Positions 15,529 through 24,765 are shown, counted from the stretch's first letter. The stretch: DNA of 64,000 bases from Streptomyces sp. AJS327 (GCF_013450295.1 NZ_SKBR01000002.1:1202501-1266500), one strand, 5' to 3'. Notes: generated from the letters alone by a model not told the origin. A program made the numbers and translations.

Positions 15529-17352
15529 CTAGCCGGTCAGCTTCCGCAGCTCCACCGACTCCCCGAGGGCGCGCAGCCCCGCGTCGCCCGGATGCAGGTG
15601 GTCACCGCTGTCGTAGGCGGGCAGTATCCGCTCCGGCCGCTCCGGGTCGCGCACCACCGCGTCGAAGTCGAGGGTGGCGTCGAAGACCCCGCCGTGCGAG
15701 CGGACGAACGCGTTCACCGTCTGGCGGCCCCGCTCCACGGCGGCGGTGCAGTCCTTGTAGCCGCCGCAGGGCACGATCGTCGCGCCGACCACCCGGATCC
15801 CGCGCGCCCGCGCCCGCTCGGCGATCGCCCGCATCCCCGAGATGACCTCCTCCGCCGTGGTGCCGGAGCGCAGGTCGTTGACGCCCTCGAAGAGCACCAC
15901 GGTGCGCACCCCGGTCTGGGCCAGCACGTCCCGCTCCAGCCGGTGCTGGGCGCTGACGCCGCCGGTGTCGGTGCTGACGCCGTCGCCGGGGTAGCGGTCG
16001 GTGACCACGCGGTTGGCGGAGATGCCGTGGTTGAGCACCCCGTACCGCGGCACCCCGGGCCCGCCCTCGCCGGACAGCAGACGGCGCGCCAGCACGTTGG
16101 GCCAGCGCCGGTTGGCGTTCTCGGTGGACTTCACGCCGTCGGTGATCGAGTCGCCGAGCGTGACGACGGAGCCGGGGCCGCCCGCCACATCCACCCCGGT
16201 GAGGAAGGGCCACATGCTGAGCGTGCGGGTGTAGGCGGCGGCTCCGGGGTCGGCGCTGCGGTCGCCGCTGCCGCCCTCGCTGAGGTACGAACGCTGTATC
16301 GCCTCGCTGTGTACCGGCGCCGCCTGGACGGGGTCCGGCAGGTGGAAGCTGACCAGCAGGTTGCTGTCCGGCGGCACGGTGAAGTTCACCGGGTCGCTGA
16401 CGGCGCGCGTCCCGGCGGCGATCCGCGTGCCGCTCCGGCCGCCGTCGAAGGTCAGCCGGACGGGTTCGCCGCGCGCCTCGGCACCCTCCCGCTGCACGGC
16501 GACGGTGGCGCCGCCGATCCGCAGGGCGGTGCTGGCGAAGGTGTTCTCCAGCCGGATCCGTGTCCGGTCGCCGCCCGTCGAGCTGTGCACCACCAGCCGC
16601 AGCGTCTGGTCCCGCCACATGCCGACGCCGGTGTACCCGGCGGGGCTGGCCGACCAGCTGCCGGTCCAGGCGCGCTGGGCCGCGCGCACCGCGAGGTCGA
16701 AGACGTGCAGGTCGGCGGAGGCACCCGGATCGCTGGGCAGGGTGACCGAACGCACCTCCCTGGCACGGTCGATCGGCACGGTGACGGCGTACAGCCGGGC
16801 GCGCTGCGTCAGCTGCCCGTCCCGCGCGGTGTTGATGTGCGGCAGGGCGACCGCCTTGTCGGCGAGCGAGCCGCCGCGCCAGTCGCCGGCGCCCAGTGTG
16901 TAGCGGCCGCTCGACCCGTCGCGGTAGTGCACGGTGCCGCTTCCGCGCACCTCGGGTCCGGCGCCCTCGGGGGAGGTCGCGGCGACGAGCAGGGAGAGGG
17001 AGTCGCCGGACCCGCGCACCGCGACCCGCTGGCCGTCGGCGCGGACGTTGTCCGGCTGCCCGGGGCGCCGGTCGGGCCAGCGCAGCGGGGCGGCGTCCAG
17101 GTCCAGCCGCTGCCCCGGCCGCCATCCGGCTGCGTGGAGATCCTGTGCGGAGAGGGAGTTGCCCGCTCCGTCGAAGTCGGCCCGGCCGGGCTTCCCGTCG
17201 TCGCTGACGGCCCGGTTGTCGAAGAGCCGCTCCAGGGGGAGCGGCTCGGGGGTGGCCGGGGCGGGGGCGGCGTCCCGCGCGGCGGCCGTGGCCGGGGCTC
17301 CCGCCAGGGCCACCACCACCGCGAGGGGGATGCTCCACATACGTCTGTGCAC
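15529..17352 (-). CDS. secreted SGNH/GDSL hydrolase
   Basis: A 607-residue exported esterase/lipase-type enzyme. Residues 1-28 are a signal peptide (VHRRMWS, hydrophobic core, ATAAA). About 330 residues of beta-rich sequence without obvious domain follow (carbohydrate-binding-like, inference). The catalytic SGNH domain is C-terminal: block I VVTLGDSITDG (nucleophile Ser), block III EGVNDL, block V SGDHLHPGDAG with the catalytic Asp-x-x-His. GTG start at 17352 is preceded by GAGAGG with 9-nt spacing; the upstream in-frame ATG at 17379 has none. Confidence 0.87.
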   Translation of the reverse strand: MHRRMWSIPLAVVVALAGAPATAAARDAAPAPATPEPLPLERLFDNRAVSDDGKPGRADFDGAGNSLSAQDLHAAGWRPGQRLDLDAAPLRWPDRRPGQPDNVRADGQRVAVRGSGDSLSLLVAATSPEGAGPEVRGSGTVHYRDGSSGRYTLGAGDWRGGSLADKAVALPHINTARDGQLTQRARLYAVTVPIDRAREVRSVTLPSDPGASADLHVFDLAVRAAQRAWTGSWSASPAGYTGVGMWRDQTLRLVVHSSTGGDRTRIRLENTFASTALRIGGATVAVQREGAEARGEPVRLTFDGGRSGTRIAAGTRAVSDPVNFTVPPDSNLLVSFHLPDPVQAAPVHSEAIQRSYLSEGGSGDRSADPGAAAYTRTLSMWPFLTGVDVAGGPGSVVTLGDSITDGVKSTENANRRWPNVLARRLLSGEGGPGVPRYGVLNHGISANRVVTDRYPGDGVSTDTGGVSAQHRLERDVLAQTGVRTVVLFEGVNDLRSGTTAEEVISGMRAIAERARARGIRVVGATIVPCGGYKDCTAAVERGRQTVNAFVRSHGGVFDATLDFDAVVRDPERPERILPAYDSGDHLHPGDAGLRALGESVELRKLTG

Positions 17353-17418
17353 TGTGGCTGCCTCTCGTGTCTGCGCCAACTTGCCGGACAGTGCCCCGCA
17401 TTCGATCGGGGCCCGGTG

Positions 17419-17447
17419 AAAGTAGGGAGGCGCTGACGCGTCGTCAA
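17419..17447 (-). promoter_or_regulatory. promoter of secreted SGNH hydrolase gene
   Basis: On the minus strand, TTGACG (17447-17442), a 17-nt spacer and TACTTT (17424-17419): a good vegetative-type promoter. The 5' leader would be about 60 nt. Confidence 0.65.
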
Positions 17448-17521
17448 GGTATCGAGCGGGGCAACCGCGGGCTCAGCGCGCCTATGGTGCCCCGGCGTCC
17501 GCGGATGCCAGTCTGAACGGT

Positions 17522-17956
17522 ATGGACATCCCTTTCCTGGACACCTGGCGCAAGCGTCGCGAAAGCGTCGTGGGGGACGGGGAGCCGGGGGCGGAACCGG
17601 GCGGTCCGGCCGGGGCCGAGCAGCTGCTCTCCGAGTGCGAACTGCTCCGCGAGCGGGCGGGGGTGGCCGGGGTCCGGCTGGACGACACCCCGGAGTCGCT
17701 CGCGGCGCTGGACCAACTGCTGCCGGACTGGCGGGACGACCCCGAGGTGGCGCCCTGGCTGGGTACCGACGCCGGGCTCTACCTCGGCACGGTCCTGGTG
17801 CGCACGGTCCCCGGGGCCTCCTGGCGGCTGCGGGAGAAGCCGCTGGTGCGGCTGGCCTCCGGGCGTGAGCTGGACGTGCTGGAGGCGGGCGCCACCTGGG
17901 CCGCGACCGGCACTCCCGAGCTGTCCCAGCTCTACGGAGAGGCCAGCGAGGGCTGA
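17522..17956 (+). CDS. conserved actinobacterial protein, DUF6278-like
   Basis: A 144-residue acidic cytosolic protein of unknown function. It begins MDIPFLDTWRKRR and has a compact domain with PEVAPWLGTDAGLYLGTVLVRTVPGASWRLRE and a C-terminal LDVLEAGATWA helix. I associate this pattern with the DUF6278 family, from memory. CAGTCT (17509-17514) sits 7 nt before ATG 17522, so it may be leaderless. It is a single gene, followed by a hairpin. Confidence 0.75.
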   Translation: MDIPFLDTWRKRRESVVGDGEPGAEPGGPAGAEQLLSECELLRERAGVAGVRLDDTPESLAALDQLLPDWRDDPEVAPWLGTDAGLYLGTVLVRTVPGASWRLREKPLVRLASGRELDVLEAGATWAATGTPELSQLYGEASEG

Positions 17957-17960
17957 ACTC

Positions 17961-17977
17961 CGCCGCGGCCCGCGGCG
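17961..17977 (+). terminator. short hairpin after DUF6278-like gene
   Basis: CGCCGCG (17961-17967) pairs with CGCGGCG (17971-17977), loop GCC. A separate 14-bp perfect palindrome CCCGGGCGCCCGGG follows at 17989-18002. Confidence 0.55.
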
Positions 17978-18002
17978 CTCCGGCGGTCCCCGGGCGCCCG
18001 GG

Positions 18003-18320
18003 AGCGGCCGCGGTGGTGGGTGGGGCGGCGCGCGCGGGTGGGACACCCCCCGCCTCGGGAGGGGCGGCGCCCGACGCCGGTCCCCCGGTCCGCCCGGACC
18101 TCCCCTCCCCGTGCCGTCCGTTGCCCCAACAGCTGGGTGCGCCGGGGGAGTTGGCCTGGCAGGACGGTTCGGGTTCCCGGAGCGTTCCGGACCCTTCCGC
18201 GCGCGGTGACCGTGGGCGTGGGGCGCCGGGGGCGCGCGGGGCCATGGACGGTCCGCGCGGTGCCCGCGGCTGCGTGTCGTCCGACGGTCCGAAGGATTAT
18301 CCCGATAGTTTCCCGTTTCT
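18003..18320. promoter_or_regulatory. upstream region of glutamate-type importer
   Basis: No gene is supported. The AT-richer end carries TAGTTT (18306-18311), 9 nt before ATG 18321, with no ribosome site, which suggests a leaderless or near-leaderless start for the ATPase gene. A GATTAT at 18295-18300 is an alternative -10. Confidence 0.4.
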
Positions 18321-19058
18321 ATGGAATCGCTGATCGAGCTGCGCGGCGTCAACAAGCACTACGGGAAGCTGCATGTGCTCCGGGACGTGCATCTGACCGT
18401 CGGACGCGGCGAGGTGGTCGTGGTCATCGGCCCCTCGGGCTCGGGCAAGTCGACGCTGTGCCGGACCATCAACCGCCTGGAGGCGATCGAGTCCGGGCGG
18501 ATCACCCTCGCCGGACAGCCCCTCCCGGAGGAGGGGCGGGAGCTGGCCAGACTCCGCGCCGAGGTGGGCATGGTCTTCCAGGGCTTCAACCTCTTCGCCC
18601 ACAAGACGGTGCTCGCCAACGTGATGCTCGCGCCGCTGAAGGTACGGAGGAAGAAGAAGCCGGAGGCCGAACGACGGGCCCGGGAACTCCTCGGCCGGGT
18701 GGGTCTCTCCGACCAGGCGGACAAGTACCCGGCGCAGCTGTCGGGTGGTCAGCAGCAGCGGGTCGCGATCGCCCGCGCGCTGGCGATGGACCCGCAGGCG
18801 CTGCTGTTCGACGAGCCGACCTCCGCGCTCGACCCCGAGATGATCAGCGAGGTGCTGGAGGTCATGCAGCAGCTGGCGCGGGACGGCATGACGATGGTGG
18901 TCGTCACGCACGAGATGGGCTTCGCGCGCTCCGCGGCCAACCGGGTGGTCTTCATGGCCGACGGCCAGATCGTGGAGGACCGCACCCCGGAGGAGTTCTT
19001 CACGGCGCCGGAGAGCGAGCGCGCCCGGGACTTCCTGTCCAAGATCCTCAAGCACTGA
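18321..19058 (+). CDS. gluA: polar amino acid ABC transporter ATP-binding protein (GluA type)
   Basis: ATPase of an actinobacterial glutamate-type importer. The 245-residue protein has Walker A GPSGSGKST, Q-loop VFQGFNLFAH, signature LSGGQQQRVAIARALAM, Walker B LLFDEPTSALDPE and H-switch VTHE, all typical of the polar amino acid (HisP/GlnQ) class. It opens a four-gene operon gluABCD in the Corynebacterium/Streptomyces order. Glutamate is the usual substrate of this arrangement; glutamine or aspartate cannot be excluded. Confidence 0.9.
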   Translation: MESLIELRGVNKHYGKLHVLRDVHLTVGRGEVVVVIGPSGSGKSTLCRTINRLEAIESGRITLAGQPLPEEGRELARLRAEVGMVFQGFNLFAHKTVLANVMLAPLKVRRKKKPEAERRARELLGRVGLSDQADKYPAQLSGGQQQRVAIARALAMDPQALLFDEPTSALDPEMISEVLEVMQQLARDGMTMVVVTHEMGFARSAANRVVFMADGQIVEDRTPEEFFTAPESERARDFLSKILKH

Positions 19059-19069
19059 GAGGGCGAGCC

Positions 19070-20095
19070 GTGCGATCGCGCCGTACCCGAACCCCCGCCG
19101 TCCGCCCCGCTCCCTCCGCCCCCCGGACGATCCGCACTTCCCGGACGCTCCGCGCGTCCCGGACGACCCCGATCCCCCGGTCCCGCCGCACCGGATGGCG
19201 CCGTCTCCTGTGCGGCGTCCTCCTCGTCGCCGCCGCGGCCGGTTGCGGGGCCCAGGGCAGTCCCCCCGCCCGGGGACCGAGTCCGAAGGAGCCGCCCCGG
19301 TACGCGGTGGACACCGGGTTCACCCTGCCCTCCTCGCCCACCTGGAAGCGGGCGAGGGAGCGGGGGCGGCTGGTGGTCGGCACCAAGGAGGACCAGCCGG
19401 GCATGGCGGAGATGAACCCGGCGACCCGCGTCTACTCCGGGTTCGACGTGGAGATCGCCAGGATGCTCGCCGCCTCCCTCGGGTTCGACCCCGAGCGGCA
19501 GGTCACCTATCGGGCGATCGCCTCCGCGAACCGGGAGACCGCCCTCCAGAACGGGCAGATCGACCTGTACGTCGGCACGTACACCATCAACGACGGGCGC
19601 CGGAAGCTCGTTGGCTTCGCCGGTCCCTACTACCTGGCGGGCCAGAAACTCCTGGTCCGCGCCGACGAGAAGCGCATCACCGGTCCGGAGACGATGGCGG
19701 GCCGCAAGGTCTGCTCGGCGGTCGGCTCCACCCCGTTGCAGAACATCCAGGCCAAGTACCCCGCGGTGCGGGCCGTCGCCTACGACAGCTACGCGATCTG
19801 CGTCGACAACCTGCTCAACGGCCAGGTAGACGCCGTCACCACGGACGACACCATCCTGCTCGGCTACGCCTCGAAGGTGCCGGACGAACTCAAGGTCGTG
19901 GGGCGGCCGTTCTCCGAGGAGCCGTACGGCGTCGGGGTGCCCCGGCCGGACCGCGCCCTGTCCCGGGCGCTCACCGACGCGCTCGCCGAGCGGCAGCGGA
20001 ACGGTGACTGGAAGCGGGCCTACGACGCCACGCTCGGGCTGTCCGGAACCCCCGCGCCCAAACCCCCGCCCCTGGACCGCTCGCTCGCGCGCTGA
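19070..20095 (+). CDS. gluB: glutamate-type ABC transporter binding lipoprotein (GluB type)
   Basis: The extracellular amino acid receptor. It has 341 residues with an oddly long, Arg/Thr/Ser-rich n-region (about residues 1-45) before the hydrophobic core LLCGVLLVAAAAGC, whose cysteine is the lipidation site. The mature part is a type II binding fold: RGRLVVGTKEDQPGM, GFDVEIARMLA, FAGPYYLAGQKLLVRA, GRKVCSAVGSTPLQNI, DAVTTDDTILLGYA. GTG 19070 has GAGAGGG (19057-19063) 6 nt upstream; no later start precedes the signal core, so the long n-region is probably real. It contains a tandem 6-residue repeat (see 19122). Confidence 0.9.
   Translation: MRSRRTRTPAVRPAPSAPRTIRTSRTLRASRTTPIPRSRRTGWRRLLCGVLLVAAAAGCGAQGSPPARGPSPKEPPRYAVDTGFTLPSSPTWKRARERGRLVVGTKEDQPGMAEMNPATRVYSGFDVEIARMLAASLGFDPERQVTYRAIASANRETALQNGQIDLYVGTYTINDGRRKLVGFAGPYYLAGQKLLVRADEKRITGPETMAGRKVCSAVGSTPLQNIQAKYPAVRAVAYDSYAICVDNLLNGQVDAVTTDDTILLGYASKVPDELKVVGRPFSEEPYGVGVPRPDRALSRALTDALAERQRNGDWKRAYDATLGLSGTPAPKPPPLDRSLAR
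19122..19175 (+). repeat. tandem 18-bp repeat in gluB signal region
   Basis: CCCGGACG(A/C) recurs at 19122, 19140 and 19158, an 18-bp period that encodes RTIRTS, RTLRAS, RTTPIP. The copies diverge at their ends. Confidence 0.6.
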
Positions 20096-20175
20096 GCGCG
20101 GACCCGCGAGCCCCCGGCGGGCGGCGGGTGGCGGAGACAGCGGACAGACTCAGACGAAGGAGAACCGGCGGGCAC

Positions 20176-20820
20176 ATGGACGTACTCACCGACAATTTCG
20201 CGCTCTACGGCGAGGGGTTCTGGGGCACCCTGAAGCTCACCTTCTTCGCGGGAGTCCTCGCCCTCGTGGTTGGCGTGATCATGGCGGGCTTCCGGGTGGC
20301 GCCGGTCCGCGCCCTGCGGGCGGTGGGCACCGCCTGGGTGACGGTGCTCCGCAACACCCCGCTCACCCTGCTCTTCTTCGCGCTGCTGCTGGGGCTGCCC
20401 CGCTTCGGAGTGGCTCTGCCCTTCGAGCTGTTCGCGGTGCTCGCGCTCGGTTGCTACACCTCGGCCTTCATCTGCGAGGCGGTGCGCTCGGGCATCAACA
20501 CGGTGCCCACCGGGCAGGGCGAGGCCGCCCGCAGTCTCGGCATGAACTTCGGCCAGACGCTCGGCTCCGTCGTCCTGCCCCAGGCGTTCCGCACCGTCAT
20601 CCCGCCGATCGGCTCCACCCTCATCGCGCTGGCCAAGAACTCGGCGATCGCCGGGTCGTTCAGCGTCGTCGAGTTGCTGAGCACCTACAAGACGCTCAGT
20701 GAGAACGGCTACAGCGTGGTGTGGAGCTTCGTCTGGATCGCGCTCGGCTACCTGGTGCTGACCCTGGCGATCAGCGCCCTGTTCAACCTTCTGGAGAAGC
20801 GGTGGGGAGTCGCCCGGTGA
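20176..20820 (+). CDS. gluC: glutamate-type ABC transporter permease (GluC type)
   Basis: A 214-residue HisMQ/GlnP-type permease with five hydrophobic segments. LRNTPLTLLFFALLLGLP is the usual motif after the first span, and GEAARSLGMNFGQTLGSVVLPQAFR is the EAA loop that docks on GluA. ATG 20176 has AAGGAGAA about 12 nt upstream. It overlaps gluD by 4 nt (GTGA). Confidence 0.9.
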   Translation: MDVLTDNFALYGEGFWGTLKLTFFAGVLALVVGVIMAGFRVAPVRALRAVGTAWVTVLRNTPLTLLFFALLLGLPRFGVALPFELFAVLALGCYTSAFICEAVRSGINTVPTGQGEAARSLGMNFGQTLGSVVLPQAFRTVIPPIGSTLIALAKNSAIAGSFSVVELLSTYKTLSENGYSVVWSFVWIALGYLVLTLAISALFNLLEKRWGVAR

Positions 20821-21701
20821 GTGCGCCCAGCACGCGGCAGCAGCAGTCCGCGCTCTACGACATCCCCGGGCCGCGCGCCCGGGTCCGGCACCGGATCTAC
20901 GGCGTGGTCACGACGCTGGCCGTCGCCGCGCTGCTCGCCTGGATCGTCAACCTGCTGATCGAGACCGGCCAGTTCGCGGCCGTCCGCTGGCGGCCCTTCA
21001 CCTACGAGGGCATCCAGGAGCTGCTGCTCAGCGGGCTCGGGAACACCCTCAAGGCGTTCGTGCTGTCGGCCGTGCTGGCACTGGCGCTGGGTGCGGTGCT
21101 CGCGGCGGGGCGGCTCTCCGACCACGCCCCGGTGCGCTGGATCGCCACGCTGCTGGTGGAGTTCTTCCGGGCGATGCCCGTACTGGTCATGATCTTCTTC
21201 GTGTTCGTCGCCCTCCAGGTGCAGCCGCTGCCCGCGCTGGTCACCGGGTTGACGCTCTACAACGGCTCGGTGCTCGCCGAGGTGTTCCGCGCCGGGATCA
21301 ACTCCGTGGAGCGCGGCCAGCGGGAGGCCGCCTACGCGCTCGGCCTGCGCAAGACGCAGGTGATGGCGCACGTCCTGGTGCCGCAGGGGGTGCGGGCGAT
21401 GATGCCGACGATCATCAGCCAGCTCGTCGTCGCGCTGAAGGACACCTCGCTGGGCTACCTCATCACCTTCGAGGAGTTCCTGCACGCGGGCAAACTGATC
21501 GCCATCAACCTGGACTACGCGATGCCGTTCATCCCGGTCGTGCTGGTGATCTCGGCGATCTACATCGGGCTGTGCATGCTGCTCTCCTGGTTCGCCACCT
21601 GGGTGGCCCGCCGGGAGCGCCGGAACGTCAAGAACGAGGCCGTCGAGGTCGCCCCGGCCAAGGCCGGATCGGGGATGCCGGGCGACCCCCGGGAGCGCTG
21701 A
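20817..21701 (+). CDS. gluD: glutamate-type ABC transporter permease (GluD type)
   Basis: The second permease, 294 residues, pairing with GluC in the membrane. It has a longer cytoplasmic N-terminus (about 30 residues), FRAMPVLVMIFFVFVALQ after the second span, and the EAA loop GQREAAYALGLRKTQVMAHVLVPQGVR. The C-terminal ~35 residues are polar and cytoplasmic. GTG 20817 overlaps the gluC stop, so translation is coupled. Confidence 0.9.
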   Translation: MSAPSTRQQQSALYDIPGPRARVRHRIYGVVTTLAVAALLAWIVNLLIETGQFAAVRWRPFTYEGIQELLLSGLGNTLKAFVLSAVLALALGAVLAAGRLSDHAPVRWIATLLVEFFRAMPVLVMIFFVFVALQVQPLPALVTGLTLYNGSVLAEVFRAGINSVERGQREAAYALGLRKTQVMAHVLVPQGVRAMMPTIISQLVVALKDTSLGYLITFEEFLHAGKLIAINLDYAMPFIPVVLVISAIYIGLCMLLSWFATWVARRERRNVKNEAVEVAPAKAGSGMPGDPRER

Positions 21702-21746
21702 GCCCCGGGACCGGTCCTCCCACCCCGGGCCCCGGGCCCCGGACCG

Positions 21747-21762
21747 ACGCGGCTCGCCGCGT
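21747..21762. terminator. small hairpin between convergent genes
   Basis: ACGCGG/CCGCGT with loop CTCG. A second weak stem, GGACGG/CCGTCC, follows near 21791-21810. Together they may separate gluD from the convergent gene. Confidence 0.4.
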
Positions 21763-21821
21763 GCCGGGGGAGGGGCGGCCGGGCTCAGCGGGACGGTGGG
21801 CTCGCCGTCCGCCGGGCCCGC

Positions 21822-22583
21822 TCAGGACGTCAGCCGGTGGCTGCCGCGCCGGGAGCCGCCGCCGGGGGAGGGGGTGGTCGCCGCCCGGGTCACGTCGGAG
21901 ATCAGCTCGACGACGTCCGCCCCGTACGCCTGGGAGTTGACGACCTTCAGCAGCAGGCAGAAGTTGCCGTTCTGCCCGTACTTCCGCGCCAGCCGGGCGT
22001 TGTGCCGGACCAGGTAGCGGGCCGCCGCCTGGTTGGTGATCGAGTGCTGGCCGCAGAAGAGGAACACCGGGCGTATGTCGCCGTTCTGCCCGGCCGTCAG
22101 CCGCGCCAGCAGTACGTGCTCGGAGGTGCCGTTCTCCATGCGGTACCGCTCTCCGCCGATCGCGAAGGAGCCCCGGTCCGGGCCCGGTTCCACGTCCGTG
22201 TTGATCTGCACGCCGGGCAGCAGCGACTGGAGGTGCGCCGCCATGCGCAGGTTCGACACCGGCCCGCCCACGCAGAACTCGGTGCGCTCTCCGAAGCCCT
22301 GCCCGGCCGCCTCGTGCGTCACCACGTCCGCGTGCGCCCCGCAGTCCTTAATCAGCGCGGACAGCTCCAGCAGCGCGAACACGTCGTGCCGGGCGACCGA
22401 ACGCTCGGTACCGGCCTCGCGGTTGACGACCAGAAGGCACTCGGAGTTGTCCGGCAGCCCGAAGAACCGCTGCCTGCGGCGGAGTTTGCGGCGCCACAGG
22501 TACGTCCGGGCGAACCAGCCCACCGCCGCCGCGACGCCGGTGGCCACGACCCCGAGCACGATCTCCATCAGGTTGTCAATCAT
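21822..22583 (-). CDS. conserved membrane-anchored protein, unknown function
   Basis: A 253-residue protein I do not recognise. An N-terminal membrane span (IVLGVVATGVAAAVGWFA, about residues 8-25) is followed by a basic stop (RRKLRRRQR) and a ~210-residue domain. It contains ECLLVVNREAGTERSVARHDVFALLELSALIKDCG, CVGGPVSNLRMAAHLQSLLPGV and FLFCGQHSITNQAAARYLVRHNARLARKYG in order, given here only as landmarks. The fold looks nucleotide- or ligand-binding, but that is a guess. On the minus strand TAGGGT lies 8 nt before ATG 22583, so it may be leaderless. It is divergent from the GGT gene. Confidence 0.75.
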   Translation of the reverse strand: MIDNLMEIVLGVVATGVAAAVGWFARTYLWRRKLRRRQRFFGLPDNSECLLVVNREAGTERSVARHDVFALLELSALIKDCGAHADVVTHEAAGQGFGERTEFCVGGPVSNLRMAAHLQSLLPGVQINTDVEPGPDRGSFAIGGERYRMENGTSEHVLLARLTAGQNGDIRPVFLFCGQHSITNQAAARYLVRHNARLARKYGQNGNFCLLLKVVNSQAYGADVVELISDVTRAATTPSPGGGSRRGSHRLTS

Positions 22584-22628
22584 GGCGCCGCACCCTACCG
22601 GCCCACCGCCCCGCTGTCCGCGCGGGTG

Positions 22629-22657
22629 CTGACGCGCGGGGACAGCGGGGTTAGGCT
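22629..22657 (+). promoter_or_regulatory. promoter of exported gamma-glutamyltransferase gene
   Basis: CTGACG (22629-22634), 17-nt spacer, TAGGCT (22652-22657). GGGAGG (22676-22681) is the ribosome site for ATG 22686. Confidence 0.6.
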
Positions 22658-22685
22658 GCGCTGGCGTTCGACGACGGGAGGTCAC

Positions 22686-24656
22686 ATGCACGGCTCCACC
22701 CGGTTCGCCCGTGTCACTCGTATCCGTGGCAGCGTGCGGCGCGGCGCCTACCGGCTCCGCCGGGGGCTCGCGGAGGGCACCACGCTCACGGGACGCGACG
22801 CGGCACCGCCCGGCCGCCCGCCCCGCGCCGCCCCGGCGCGGCCGCCCCGGCGCCCGGCGCGCTACGGCGTCCTGGGCACCGCGGTACTCGTCAGCATGGC
22901 GCTGACCGGAGCCGCCGCGACCCCGGCGGACCGGCCCGGGGCGCCGGACGGCACCCCGGAGAAGACCCCGCTGGCCGTCGGGCACGGCGGCGCCGTCTCC
23001 AGCGTCGACCCGGACGCCTCCGCCGCGGGGATCGCCGCGCTGAAGCGCGGGGGCAACGCCGTGGACGCCGCCGTCGCGACGGCGGCCGCGCTCGGCGTCA
23101 CCGAGCCGTACTCCGCCGGGATCGGGGGCGGCGGCTACTTCGTCTACTACGACGCGAAGAGCGGCGAGGTCCGCACCGTCGACGGCCGCGAGACCGCGCC
23201 GCTCAGCGCCGACGCCGACCTGCTGCGCGAGGACGGCAGCCCGATCCCCTTCGACGAGGCCGTGACCAGTGGGCTCAGCGTCGGTGTGCCGGGCACGCCC
23301 GCCACCTGGGAGCGCGTGCTGAAGCGGTGGGGCAAGGGCTCGCTGGCCGACGCCCTCAAGCCGGGCGAGCGGCTCGCCCGCGAGGGCTTCACGGTGGACG
23401 ACACCTTCCGGCGGCAGACCGCCGACAACGCCGACCGCTTCCGCGACTTCCCGGCCAGCGCCGAACTCTGGCTGCCCGGCGGCGAGTTGCCCAAGGTCGG
23501 CAGCACGCTCCGCAACCCCGACCTGGCCCGCACCTACCGGGAGCTGAGCGACCGCGGCAGTAAGGCGCTCTACACCGGCGAGCTGGGCGAGGACGTGGTG
23601 CGCACCGTCCGCAAGCCCCCGGTCGACCCGGCGGCCGAACGGACCGTCCGGCCCGGCGACATGACGCGGAAGGACCTGCGCGAGTACCGCACCCTCGACC
23701 AGGACCCCACCCACAGCACCTACCGCGGGCTGGACGTCTACGGCATGGCGCCCTCCTCCTCGGGCGGCACCAGCGTCGCGGAGGCGCTGAACATCCTGGA
23801 GCGCGACGACCTGGGCGACCTGGACGAGCGCGCCTTCCTCCACCGCTACCTGGAGAGCAGCCGGATCGCTTTCGCCGACCGCGGCCGCTGGGTCGGGGAC
23901 CCGGCCCACGAGGACGTGCCCACCGAGGGCCTGCTCTCGAAGGAGTTCGCGGACTCCCGCGCCTGCCTGATCGACGACGGCAAGGCGCTGACCAGCCCGC
24001 TCCCGCCGGGGGACCCGCGCTCCCCGGAGGCGTGCGACAGCGGCGGCAAGGGCACGCCCACCCCGTACGAGGGGCTCAGCACCACCCACCTGACCACCTC
24101 GGACAAGTGGGGCAACGTCGTCTCGTACACGCTGACGATCGAGCAGACCGGCGGCAGCGGCATCACCGTGCCCGGACGCGGCTTCCTCCTCAACAACGAG
24201 CTGACGGACTTCTCCTTCGAGCCCGTCGACGCGGAGGTGCCCGACCCCAACCTCCCCGGTCCCGGCAAGCGTCCGCGCTCCTCGATGTCGCCGACGATCG
24301 TGCTCCAGGACGGGAAGCCGCTGGTGGCGCTCGGCTCCCCGGGTGGGGCGACGATCATCACCACGGTGCTCCAGTCCCTGCTGAACCACCTGGACCGGGG
24401 CATGCCGCTGCTCGACGCGGTCGCGGCGCCGCGCGCCAGCCAGCGCAACGCGGAGGAGACCGAGGTGGAGGCCGGGCTCGACCCGGCCGTCCGGAAGGAA
24501 CTGGAGGCGATGGGGCACCAGTTCACCACCGTCGGGGAGCTGGGCGCGGCCACCGCCGTGCGCAGGATGCCGGACGGCCGGTGGATGGCCGTCGCCGAGA
24601 AGGAGCGGCGCGGAGGCGGTTCCGCGATGGTCGTCCGCCCGGACAAGAAGGACTGA
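22686..24656 (+). CDS. ggt: gamma-glutamyltransferase (exported)
   Basis: Transfers or hydrolyses gamma-glutamyl groups, and acts outside the membrane. It has 656 residues: a long Arg/Pro-rich cytoplasmic n-region (1-59), a hydrophobic segment (60-78) serving as signal or anchor, then the N-terminal nucleophile hydrolase domain. The proenzyme should cleave itself before T466 (STTHLTT), the catalytic threonine; the downstream substrate motifs FLLNNELTDFS and SSMSPTIV and the GSPGGATII oxyanion loop are intact. Actinomycetes use other low-molecular-weight thiols than glutathione, so the role may be in poly- or gamma-glutamyl peptide turnover. Confidence 0.92.
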   Translation: MHGSTRFARVTRIRGSVRRGAYRLRRGLAEGTTLTGRDAAPPGRPPRAAPARPPRRPARYGVLGTAVLVSMALTGAAATPADRPGAPDGTPEKTPLAVGHGGAVSSVDPDASAAGIAALKRGGNAVDAAVATAAALGVTEPYSAGIGGGGYFVYYDAKSGEVRTVDGRETAPLSADADLLREDGSPIPFDEAVTSGLSVGVPGTPATWERVLKRWGKGSLADALKPGERLAREGFTVDDTFRRQTADNADRFRDFPASAELWLPGGELPKVGSTLRNPDLARTYRELSDRGSKALYTGELGEDVVRTVRKPPVDPAAERTVRPGDMTRKDLREYRTLDQDPTHSTYRGLDVYGMAPSSSGGTSVAEALNILERDDLGDLDERAFLHRYLESSRIAFADRGRWVGDPAHEDVPTEGLLSKEFADSRACLIDDGKALTSPLPPGDPRSPEACDSGGKGTPTPYEGLSTTHLTTSDKWGNVVSYTLTIEQTGGSGITVPGRGFLLNNELTDFSFEPVDAEVPDPNLPGPGKRPRSSMSPTIVLQDGKPLVALGSPGGATIITTVLQSLLNHLDRGMPLLDAVAAPRASQRNAEETEVEAGLDPAVRKELEAMGHQFTTVGELGAATAVRRMPDGRWMAVAEKERRGGGSAMVVRPDKKD

Positions 24657-24728
24657 CCGGGCCGCTCCCCGGCTCCGCCGCTCGCTGACTCCGGCCCCGG
24701 CCGGACCAGTTCACGCCGACCCCGGCCG

Positions 24729-24765
24729 CACGCGCCGCCCGGGCCCCCGGGCCCGGTGGCGCGTG
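24729..24765 (+). terminator. terminator after ggt
   Basis: CACGCGCC (24729-24736) pairs with GGCGCGTG (24758-24765); inside, CCGGGC pairs with GCCCGG. Confidence 0.7.
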
